The notes under the pieces were generated by a model. That model worked only from the letters and a program-made list of their open reading frames with translations, was not told the DNA's origin and did not search any database. A stretch of 64,000 nt of DNA from Salinicola acroporae (GTDB lineage: Bacteria; Pseudomonadota; Gammaproteobacteria; Pseudomonadales; Halomonadaceae). Positions 30,401 through 39,968 of the stretch are shown here, one piece after another (position 1 is the first letter of the stretch; each line of letters begins with the position of its first letter). Location: positions 1 through 64,000 of the forward strand of contig NZ_PZJW01000006.1 in assembly GCF_003206615.1 (NCBI RefSeq), in the 5' to 3' direction. Made by a program: the position numbers and the translations under genes.

Positions 30401-31929
30401 GCGGGGCGCTGCTGGCGCTGCACGCGCCTGGCGACAAGTCGGCCCGGACCGCGCTGAGCAATCACGATAGCCTCTACAGCCAGTCGTTCCTGCCGCAAGT
30501 TGCCAATGGCGACTACGCGACAGCGACTTTCAATCGAGGCCGGATCCCCGATGCCTGGGCCGGCGACGACATCTTCGGTATCTCGGTCGCCAACCTCTCG
30601 ACCGATCCGTCGCTCAATCCATCCGGCGGCGGCACGCCGCCGGCGGAGGATGCCGGCATCGAACGTGGCTATACCGTACGCGTGTTCCAGGCCTATGACA
30701 CCGCCGGTAACGCCATCGCCAACACCTATTTCGTGGCCATGGATTACACCGGGATCAACTACGACTATAACGACAACGTCTTCCTGATCGAGGGCATTCA
30801 GCCGGCAACCCGAACTCCCTTCAACGAGACCGGTACGCCATGGGCCGTCGATCAGGACGGGCTCACGCTGGATGCGGCGCTGTTCGACGAGGGCGCGCCT
30901 TACCTGACCTACGAAGATTCCAGCGAGGTCCAGATGGGTACCAATTTCCGCGAAGGCGGGGTGGACATTCGCGGCAATGGCGATGCCATCGGCTGGATCG
31001 AGAATGGGGAGTGGGTCGAATACACGCTGGAAGTGGACCAGGCCGGCGTCTACGACCTCTCTTTCCTCTCGGCGCTGGGGGCGCAGACCGGCGCGGCGCG
31101 ATCGATCACGGCCACCTTCGACAACGGCGCCGGCGTGTACGAGGTCGCTACCATCGGTGTCGACTTCACGGGGGGATGGAACACCTTCGTCCCGACCGAC
31201 AGCCAGCAGGTGGCGCTGGAAGCCGGTACCCAGACGCTGCGACTGACGTTCAACGGTGGCTCGCAGAACCTGGAGTCGTTCAGCCTCGCGCCCGCCGCCC
31301 AGTCTGCCTTCAACGCGTCGGGAACACCGTGGGCCGTCGAGGATGGGCTGACGTTGAACGCCGGGCTCTACGATGATGGCGGCGCCGAGGTTGCCTACCA
31401 CGACAGCAGCGAGGAGCAGTTGGGCATCAATGCCAGGAACGAGGGGGTCGACCTGCGTGACAACGGCAATTCGATCGGCTGGATCGCCGACGGCGAGTGG
31501 GTGGAGTACACCATCGATGTCGCCGCTGCGGGGACTTATCAGCTCTCGTTTGCCGCTGCCACGATGTCCAACGGCCGCACCGTCACGGCCAGCGTCGAGC
31601 AGGACGGCGCCACCTATACCAGTGCCGCCCCCCATGCCGTGACCAATACCGGTGGATGGAGCAACTATCAGGCCAACAACGGCATCGAACTGGATCTTGC
31701 CGCCGGCGAGCAGACGCTCCGGCTGACGTTCAACGGGGGCGCGATGAACCTGCAGTCATTCACGCTGACCCCGGAGAACACGGTGGCGGCCGCTGCTCCG
31801 ATGGCAACGAGGATGGCGAGCGAGGAGGATTCGAGCCTGATGCAGACCATGGCGTTCGACGGGGTTGTCTCCAGCGACGACGTCGCCGTGGCCGGTGTCG
31901 ACCACCCGGATACGGTGGGTGTTGCCTGA
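24460..31929 (+). CDS. Giant multidomain carbohydrate-binding / sorbosone-dehydrogenase-like protein, putative type I secretion substrate
   Basis: 2489 residues, no cysteine, no Sec signal. Approximate modules: N-terminal Ig-like region 1-115; CBM-like beta-sandwiches 120-272, 280-435 and 443-592 (each ending in a GPNID motif); malectin-like 606-805; Ig-like 814-951; a beta-propeller of the glucose/sorbosone dehydrogenase type 954-1445; CBM-like 1462-1628 and 1636-1765; an ASH-like choice-of-anchor domain 1770-1903; an unassigned region 1911-2117; two similar CBM6-type modules 2121-2277 and 2283-2437 (both with GEWVEYT); an acidic C-terminal tail ending DTVGVA. In the propeller, NGDHVTNSLVF (His1098) and GIRNAYDLVW (Arg1242-Asn1243) align with PQQ-site motifs of the family. 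No RTX nonapeptides are seen. Divergence from an exporter operon implies type I secretion; catalytic activity is unproven. Confidence 0.85.
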   Translation: MFTLSIIDAQTGAIVESLAQGAAVTRALLGEDYWLEATPIGSSSFDASDVAAVSLTITDSTGTPLELMATESPYRFLLPSDLDRGLTNLMLDAQDDNGQLLAGSEQSTDIEIVNEQGWSGDVFTLQGESLIPDDGASVADTVIRDSANPETTAAAGPDGLWNGSSGPGYLDMGGQIGDAAYFEVQVETAGTYELDVRYAGSSASGASRPMAVLVDGVAQGNLTFPSTGSGVAGWETWQHATLTLNLESGANLIRLQNLVGGGPNIDSLTLTAIAGDDGPASLIIQAEDPERVSIVDSGSTSSSALTRVVDSEHPDALGNVGAGALGGGYVDFGTDAGDAVTFHVSPDDVGVYNATIRYVNGGTGDRPLLVSINGAEPTLVSFPPTGSWSNWSEVSISVPLSQADNTLTLTLPSAAQGGVANGPNIDQIGFDYVEALPADPTLVFSIEGEALTIDDGSSAADTVVRDASNPEPTGGGADRLWGDFTGTGYLDMGGQTGDAGSFTVNVASAGSYLLTIRYAASGANDRPMALSVDGDLQGTIAFPSTGLSSAGWENWTETTVQIELGAGDNLVRLANIGNLGPNIDNLSIHTLPDSGGDPVPEPGDRFEVKINFQPGGAATPEGYIADTGQAFGQQALQVNGQTFQYGWVTAASIADGTANGTTPMAIAGQDADALGNRGGTLPGVDPLQATYAGFDKPGYSQAAGWEIELEDGYYEVTISIGDSGGAYDSVNLINAEGEAFNTPFASMRPDGFPADGDPSDDSDGYRSSLVTRIVQVTDGRLTLDSIGVGSDNTEIQYIEIQSLPDLTPDDDREAPADYAFFTDPRAVAGVGQQQVEVHLQADDGTLPVGIDPTSDFFIGISVVEGRGGALLESLNDGSVKLFNTVTGEAVAFNINTTGGFDSLTISPVEALDEYTSYTLVIDGFQDRGDNEDPSAPTREFQKFTTTFVTGAEPVVQDSEVGFDTHVELNGAEDGAYLFSSITMSPDYTKIYVSTLGGEVKRFDVDPITGGLSNEQTLALDYFQTDAGARGIVGLSFDPTDPNVLWVTDNYPIPLTGRDNGVPDFSGRVSKITIDDTDATFSGSAETYITGLPRSNGDHVTNSLVFHANPAFDAVTNPDVPPYLMYVSQGANTAMGGDDSAWGNRPERLLNAGVLEIDPYRDAPAGGFDVSTEPLPTDGSNTRYEDDDGDLKNGPIDMGGGQYLVFAENGTATMQDANGNVLIDYYDPFAPDAVLKIYATGIRNAYDLVWHSNGNLYAPTNGSAAGGTTPDDPSTGYNEGLINVGIEDDWLFRVEQGGYYGHPNPLHDEYILNGGNPTAGTDPNEKDEYVVGTNPDSNYRLDDAYSLGTNRSPNGAIEYTSNVFGATLDGSLLFVEYSGGDDIRWISLDENGNVSSDNVLRDVNGNVIKYVDPLDIIENPLTGQLYLMTLNRSTGESQVVRLDPVPGDIIDPGEGDVELTTIATIQAEDESLAVIASGAGAQIVIRDGDTPEPTPTNPPYGIRPGAFGMDGNTDYSDGTVGGYADFGSTTADFITFNVDVSAADAGDAVLRVRYANGGTGNRPLEVFVNDESVGIFAFAPPVGVSGNAAWNTWQTLDIPAELLAGANSVRLQAITNTGPNIDQLEVLIEDTTPGYAVYEAETAVLQGGAIVVPETQTDRDASGSGFVDFVGSGDQSITWNVDVDQSGIYEVAFRYSLTTGKADRPLGLTVNGVNYPTVNFPAESQTVSDWVYQTVEMNLTKGSNSITVIAPNGVGPDIDSLEVPDEPLANAGNGEISVVSTDPAFFSDRIAFNYLEDNDATSSSPVPREYKDSGSVIITNNGTGELSIGSVTLSGPFMLADSDALDDLRLAPGQSVEVGVLFNRAAYTPPTSNAADGVFEGVMTITSDDVDQPVTEIQLAGFWAARDEGGWEPNLNEIWRVFGFGNHIDGLSTLDGGGQSVLQNFDLYQAVNDQEVLSRYWQIADGVESATVTQLAALHGYSGALLALHAPGDKSARTALSNHDSLYSQSFLPQVANGDYATATFNRGRIPDAWAGDDIFGISVANLSTDPSLNPSGGGTPPAEDAGIERGYTVRVFQAYDTAGNAIANTYFVAMDYTGINYDYNDNVFLIEGIQPATRTPFNETGTPWAVDQDGLTLDAALFDEGAPYLTYEDSSEVQMGTNFREGGVDIRGNGDAIGWIENGEWVEYTLEVDQAGVYDLSFLSALGAQTGAARSITATFDNGAGVYEVATIGVDFTGGWNTFVPTDSQQVALEAGTQTLRLTFNGGSQNLESFSLAPAAQSAFNASGTPWAVEDGLTLNAGLYDDGGAEVAYHDSSEEQLGINARNEGVDLRDNGNSIGWIADGEWVEYTIDVAAAGTYQLSFAAATMSNGRTVTASVEQDGATYTSAAPHAVTNTGGWSNYQANNGIELDLAAGEQTLRLTFNGGAMNLQSFTLTPENTVAAAAPMATRMASEEDSSLMQTMAFDGVVSSDDVAVAGVDHPDTVGVA

Positions 31930-31948
31930 CGCGCCCCGGGCGCCGATC

Positions 31949-31968
31949 GGCCGGGCACTTGCCCGGCC
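31949..31968. terminator. GC hairpin after the giant gene
   Basis: GGCCGGGC (31949-31956) pairs with GCCCGGCC (31961-31968) around a 4-base loop, between the convergent giant gene and holA. No T run follows, so it is a weak or bidirectional terminator candidate. Confidence 0.45.
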
Positions 31969-31976
31969 TGCGGTGG

Positions 31977-33035
31977 CTAGCCTGACCGGTAGGCGTGGGG
32001 CATCTCGGCCAGAATGCCGCGACCGCCGGACAGGGTGAGGGCTAGATCCTGGAGACAGTCCCAGATGGGGAGCGCAATGGCTCCCTTGATGGCCAGGTCG
32101 ATACGCTGGGAGAACAGCAGCAGTTTGTGCAGGCGTCGTTGCGGCAGCCGTTTGAGTGCCTGTTGATAGCCGGGACGGCGCTTCTCGGGAATCATCGGTC
32201 GTTGAGCCTTGCAGGCGTGTTCCAGGCTCTGGCCCTGATCCAGGTGCTGGAAGATCGACAGCAGAATTCTCAGCTCTCGCGTCAGCGCCCATAGGATGAC
32301 GGGCGCCTCGACCCCTTCCTGACGCAGGCCGCGGACGATCCGCACGACCCGGTCGCGATCGCCCTTCAGGCAGGCATCGGAAAGCGTGAAGACGTTGTAT
32401 CGCGCGCTACTCTCCACCCCGCTGGCGATGGCGGCGGCATCGAGGCGGGCATTCGGGGGCAGCAGCAATGCCAGTTTCTGCAGCTCCTGGTCGGCGGCGA
32501 GCAGGTTGCCTTCGGTGCGCTCGCCGAGAAGGCGGGCCGCCTCCATGTCCATGCTGAAACCATAGCGATTGGCTCGGTCGCGCATCCAGAACCCCAGGCG
32601 TTGGTGATCCACCGGCCATACCGGAACGAAAAGCCCCAGCTTGTCGAGCGTCTTGAACCACTTGCTCGACTGCGCCTTGCGATCGAGTCGCTGACTGGAG
32701 AGCAGCAGTATGTTGCCGCTGTCGCCGGCCTGCTCGGCGTAGGCCTCGAGCGCCTTGCCGCCTTCTTGACCGGGGGACTGTCCTCCGAGGCGCAGTTCGA
32801 TCAGCTTGCTCGAAGTGAACAGCGAGAGACTGGATGCGGACTCCAGCAACTGCGTCCACTGAAAGCCGGACTCGACGTGCATGACTTCCCGCTCCTCGAC
32901 GCCTCGCTCACGGGCGACGCGGCGAACGGCATCGCACGCCTCGAGGTGTATCAGCGGCTCATCTCCGGCGATCACCACCACTGGCGGCAGGCGCTTGTTG
33001 AGCGACTCTTCCAGCTTGTCGGGAAAGACCTTCAT
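31977..33035 (-). CDS. holA: DNA polymerase III subunit delta HolA
   Basis: The 352-residue clamp-loader subunit that opens the beta sliding clamp. It matches HolA in length and layout: VFPDKLEESLNKRLPPVVVIAGDEPLIHLEACDAVR at the N-terminus, an AAA-like middle (VWPVDHQRLGFWMRDRANRYGFSMDMEAARLLGERTEGNLLAADQELQKLALL) and the all-helical C-terminal collar domain (ALTRELRILLSI). ATG 33035 overlaps the lptE stop (ATGA), so it is coupled to lptE in a leuS-lptE-holA operon as in E. coli. Confidence 0.93.
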   Translation of the reverse strand: MKVFPDKLEESLNKRLPPVVVIAGDEPLIHLEACDAVRRVARERGVEEREVMHVESGFQWTQLLESASSLSLFTSSKLIELRLGGQSPGQEGGKALEAYAEQAGDSGNILLLSSQRLDRKAQSSKWFKTLDKLGLFVPVWPVDHQRLGFWMRDRANRYGFSMDMEAARLLGERTEGNLLAADQELQKLALLLPPNARLDAAAIASGVESSARYNVFTLSDACLKGDRDRVVRIVRGLRQEGVEAPVILWALTRELRILLSIFQHLDQGQSLEHACKAQRPMIPEKRRPGYQQALKRLPQRRLHKLLLFSQRIDLAIKGAIALPIWDCLQDLALTLSGGRGILAEMPHAYRSG

Positions 33036-33520
33036 GGTGTCTCGAGTGCGTCCAGCCGATCGATCAACTGAGTGGCCGCGTCGCGTCGCAACTGCTCGAT
33101 GGCGTCGGTGCGTGCCTCCTCACCGGAATAGATGTCATCGGTGGAGAGCAGCACCGTCGTCGACACTTCGAGCTGCTGCTGATTGAGCAGGTAGGCGCTG
33201 TCCGAGACACGCTGTACCGAGAACGGGGCGGTCAGGGTGATCGAGGTCTCCCGGCTGCCGGAATCGGATCGCGTCAGTCGATTCTCGCCGATCCTTTCGT
33301 CGCCGAGGTTGAGGCGCAGGTCGGCATTCTCGACCACCCGCGTGCCAGCGCTCTTGAGCGAGCGGCGGACTTCCTCGCTGAACGGGGAGATGTTGGCGTT
33401 GAGGCTCAGCTCCTGGATGCCCAGAGCCGGCTGATGCAGTCCACGGAGCTGGAAGCCGCAGCCGGCCAGTACGGTCAGCGATACGGCCATCAGGCCGGCC
33501 AGAGCGGTGCGACGCATCAT
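33032..33520 (-). CDS. lptE: LPS assembly lipoprotein LptE
   Basis: A 162-residue outer-membrane lipoprotein that plugs LptD and assists lipopolysaccharide insertion. A lipoprotein signal peptide ends in the lipobox LTVLAGC, followed by GFQLRG, the usual LptE start. The ETSITLTAPFSVQRVSDSAYLLNQQQLEVSTTVL stretch fits the family. ATG 33520 follows GGAGC; an in-frame extension to 33637 lies upstream of the signal peptide and is rejected. It sits between leuS and holA. Confidence 0.9.
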   Translation of the reverse strand: MMRRTALAGLMAVSLTVLAGCGFQLRGLHQPALGIQELSLNANISPFSEEVRRSLKSAGTRVVENADLRLNLGDERIGENRLTRSDSGSRETSITLTAPFSVQRVSDSAYLLNQQQLEVSTTVLLSTDDIYSGEEARTDAIEQLRRDAATQLIDRLDALETP

Positions 33521-33626
33521 GAAAAGCTCCTGTTTGCATGGCGGCACTGCTCTCGCAGTGCCGGATAGGGCTCGGTGTCGCCCCGTGGGGGCAGCCGACG
33601 CTATCGGGATAGCAGCCGGCGACACT

Positions 33627-36987
<3,361 letters not shown>

Positions 36988-37093
36988 CGGGCGATCACCG
37001 ACGGCTGGCGCGAAGCCGGAGATGCCGGGGAACATTCGGCATCGACATAAGTCGTAACGGCATTCCACGCTGAAATCGACGAGGGGTCGGATC

Positions 37094-38458
37094 GTGCCGA
37101 AGTCAATCCACAAGTGGCAACGGGGCCTGCTGGCCGTCGGCCTGCTGGGAGGGATCTGCGGCCCCCTCCACGCCGATGCGCTGGCCCGGGACGCCGAGTC
37201 CATGGCGAGCGCCGGCTGCCCTGGCTGGTTGCCCGACGCAACACGCTGCTTTAGCGGCCAGGATGCCCATGGCGCCTATTACTGGATCGCGATCCCCGAC
37301 GGCTGGAACCACAAGCTGGTGCTTCACAGCCACGGCGGTCCGCGCCCCAACGCGCCTCGACCCGACGATCCGCTCGATATCGATCTGCGCCAGTACGACG
37401 TGATGCTCCGGGAGGGTTATGCCTGGGCCGGCTCCAGCTACCGGCGGGGCGGCTACGGCGTGCGAATGGCGGCCGAGGATACCGATTATCTGCGCCAGCT
37501 TTTCGTCGAGCGCTTCGGCCGACCCGATCGCATCTATCTCCACGGGCAGTCGTGGGGGGGCAACGTCGCCGCCAAGGCCATGGAACTCTACGGGACTGAC
37601 GAGGCGGGCCGGCACCGTTACGACGGGGCGCTGCTGACCAGCGGCGTGCTGGGGGGCGGTGCCCAGGCTTACCAGTTCCGCGCCGACCTGCGGGCGGTCT
37701 ACCAGTACTACTGCGCCAACCATCCCTATCCCGGAGAACGGCAATATCCCTTGTGGGAAGGGTTGCCGGAAGGCAGCGACATGACCCCGGAAGCGCTCAA
37801 CGCGCGGGTCGACGCGTGCACCGGCGCCGGGCTGCCGGCCGAGCAGCGCACCCTCGTCCAGCAGCAGACGCTGAACAATATCGTCGATGTCGTGCGGATC
37901 CCGCCGAGCACGCTGAAGGCGCACATGCGCTGGTCGACGTTCCTGTTCCAGGACATGGTCGAGCAGCGGCTCGATGGGGCAAGCCCGTTTTCGAACCGCG
38001 GCGTGCGCTACCGCGGCTCCAGCAACGATGATGCGCTCAACGCGGGGATCTCCCGGTTCGACGAGGATGCCCGTGCGGTCCAGAAGCTGGGCGAGGATGC
38101 CGGGCTCACCGGGATGACCGATATCCCCACCGTGACCATGCACGCGATCGACGATCCGATCATCTTCGTGGAGAACGAGTGGCTCTATCGGCGGGCACGT
38201 GAGGATAGCGGGACTGCCGACAGCCTGGTCCAGATCTATACCGACGAAGCGGTGCACAGCAAGCTCTCGACGCCGCAGTATGCTGCCGCGCTCGAGGCCC
38301 TCGACCGCTGGGTGGAGCACGACCGCAAGCCCACCCCGGAGGCGATCGCCCGCTACTGCGAAACGCGGGAAGCCAGTGTCTACGATGGGGGCTGTCACTT
38401 CGATACGGATTACGAAGTGGCCGACTGGCGGGCAAGAGTCTATGCCCGTCAGCCATGA
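37094..38458 (+). CDS. Secreted alpha/beta hydrolase
   Basis: 454 residues with a Sec signal peptide (KWQRGLLAVGLLGGICGPLHADA), so periplasmic or extracellular. The mature part has LVLHSHGGPRPN (oxyanion region), GQSWGGN with the nucleophile elbow Ser at about residue 153, and candidate acid and His residues near the C-terminus (TMHAIDDPIIFVEN, DEAVHSKLS). Several cysteines in the mature part may form disulfides. The overall pattern recalls esterase/tannase-like enzymes, but the substrate is unknown. GTG 37094 is the start. It is convergent with the MHS transporter gene. Confidence 0.72.
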   Translation: MPKSIHKWQRGLLAVGLLGGICGPLHADALARDAESMASAGCPGWLPDATRCFSGQDAHGAYYWIAIPDGWNHKLVLHSHGGPRPNAPRPDDPLDIDLRQYDVMLREGYAWAGSSYRRGGYGVRMAAEDTDYLRQLFVERFGRPDRIYLHGQSWGGNVAAKAMELYGTDEAGRHRYDGALLTSGVLGGGAQAYQFRADLRAVYQYYCANHPYPGERQYPLWEGLPEGSDMTPEALNARVDACTGAGLPAEQRTLVQQQTLNNIVDVVRIPPSTLKAHMRWSTFLFQDMVEQRLDGASPFSNRGVRYRGSSNDDALNAGISRFDEDARAVQKLGEDAGLTGMTDIPTVTMHAIDDPIIFVENEWLYRRAREDSGTADSLVQIYTDEAVHSKLSTPQYAAALEALDRWVEHDRKPTPEAIARYCETREASVYDGGCHFDTDYEVADWRARVYARQP

Positions 38459-38482
38459 GTGCGCGCTTTGCGAGCGAGAAGT

Positions 38483-39853
38483 CTAGAGAGCGGGTTGCGC
38501 GTCTGGCTTGGGGGTTCGCTGCCACTTGGCCTCGTCGGCGTCCAGCGCCCGGTGCGAGGATTCCGGCAGGCGCAGCCCGCCCCACATCGCCAGTAGCGTG
38601 ATTGCGATGAGGTAGAGCGCGGGCGACAGGTTGTTGCCGGTGCGCTCGATCAGCCAGGTCGCCACCAGCGGCGCGGTGCCGCCGAAGATCGTGTAGGAGA
38701 CGTTGTAGCAGAGCGCCGAGGCGGTATATCGAACGCGCGTCGGGAACTGCTCCGACAGCAGTACCGCCGTCACCACGCCGCAGATCACCGCGCCCACCGC
38801 CATCAGCATCGCCCCGATCAGCGATGCCCACCACTCGCCACTGCCGGCCAGGGTATAGGCGGGGAAGACCGCTCCGATGAGGCACGCCCCGGCGGTCAGG
38901 ATCGTCTTGCGGCGTCCGACCCGATCGGCGTAGCGCCCGACGAACGGACACAACGCCGCGGCAAAGAGCAGCGCGACGAGGCTGGCCAGCAGTGCGACGG
39001 TGCGGGAGGCGTTGCCGACCACCTGCATGTAGGTCGTGAAGTAGGTCGTGAACATGTAGAACGACAGCGCCGTCACCGAGATGAAGGCACTGAGGCTGAC
39101 GATGGTGGCGCCATGGGTGCGGACGGTCTCCTTCAGCGGTGCCTGCGGCACGGCATGATGGGCTTTCAGGGCCTGGAAGGCAGGGGATTCGTCCAGGCGC
39201 AGTCGCATGTAGAGCCCCACCAGCCCCAGCGGCGCCGCGATCAGAAAGGGGACGCGCCAGCCCCATGCGTTGAGAGCCTGTTCGGACAGCAGTGCACTGA
39301 TGGCGTAGGTGAGTGCCGCCGCGGTAGCGAAAGCGAGAAAAGTCGAGACCGGCACGAAGCTGCCGTAACGGGCCTTGCGGGTGCGCGGCGCGTGTTCCAT
39401 CACGAAAGCGCAGGCGCCGGCATATTCGCCACCGGCGGAGAAACCCTGGACGCAGCGGGCCAGCGCCAGCGCCAGCGGGGCGAACAGCCCGACGCTGGCG
39501 TAGGTCGGCAATACCCCAATCAGGGTGGTGGCGCCGGCCATCAGCAGCACGGTGACGGAGAGGATGCGCTTGCGTCCGATTCTGTCGCCGAGCATGCCGA
39601 AGAAGATGCCGCCCAGCGGACGTAGCGCAAACGAGACTGCGAATACCGCGAATGTCTGCAGCAGTGCCAGTGAATCGTCGCCGGGAGGGAAGAAATGCTG
39701 CGCGATGATCACGGCCAGAAAGCCGTAGACGGCGAAGTCGAACCACTCGACGAAATTGCCGATCGCCGATGCTGCGATCACCTTGCGTAGTGTGGCCAGA
39801 TCGATGTCGGTCGGGGCCGAAGCGGTCGCATTGTTATTGTTGACCGTTGCCAT
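38483..39853 (-). CDS. MFS transporter, metabolite:H+ symporter (MHS) family
   Basis: A 456-residue inner-membrane protein with twelve predicted segments. The MHS signature regions are clear: ASAIGNFVEWFDFAVYGFLAVIIAQHFFP at the first helix, RPLGGIFFGMLGDRIGRKRIL in the loop 2-3 motif, and RCVQGFSAGGEYAGACAFVMEHAP. Relatives import alpha-ketoglutarate, citrate, proline/betaine or shikimate. Being just downstream of hglS on the same strand suggests an organic acid, which is inference. A small hairpin (39904-39921) lies in the gap between them. Confidence 0.85.
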   Translation of the reverse strand: MATVNNNNATASAPTDIDLATLRKVIAASAIGNFVEWFDFAVYGFLAVIIAQHFFPPGDDSLALLQTFAVFAVSFALRPLGGIFFGMLGDRIGRKRILSVTVLLMAGATTLIGVLPTYASVGLFAPLALALARCVQGFSAGGEYAGACAFVMEHAPRTRKARYGSFVPVSTFLAFATAAALTYAISALLSEQALNAWGWRVPFLIAAPLGLVGLYMRLRLDESPAFQALKAHHAVPQAPLKETVRTHGATIVSLSAFISVTALSFYMFTTYFTTYMQVVGNASRTVALLASLVALLFAAALCPFVGRYADRVGRRKTILTAGACLIGAVFPAYTLAGSGEWWASLIGAMLMAVGAVICGVVTAVLLSEQFPTRVRYTASALCYNVSYTIFGGTAPLVATWLIERTGNNLSPALYLIAITLLAMWGGLRLPESSHRALDADEAKWQRTPKPDAQPAL

Positions 39854-39968
39854 TGCCAGTCTCCATGGATGTCGAGCGAAGCTCTCAGCCTAGGGCGACC
39901 GACGAATGGCTATCGCCATTCAGGCGACGAGAAGTGTTCTGGCCACGACGCCTCCTGTGCGGTGGCCC

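Noticed and set aside
24460-31929. Giant protein as a Lap-type RTX adhesin
   Set aside because: No RTX array, no recognisable N-terminal retention module, and no LapG/LapD genes in the window.
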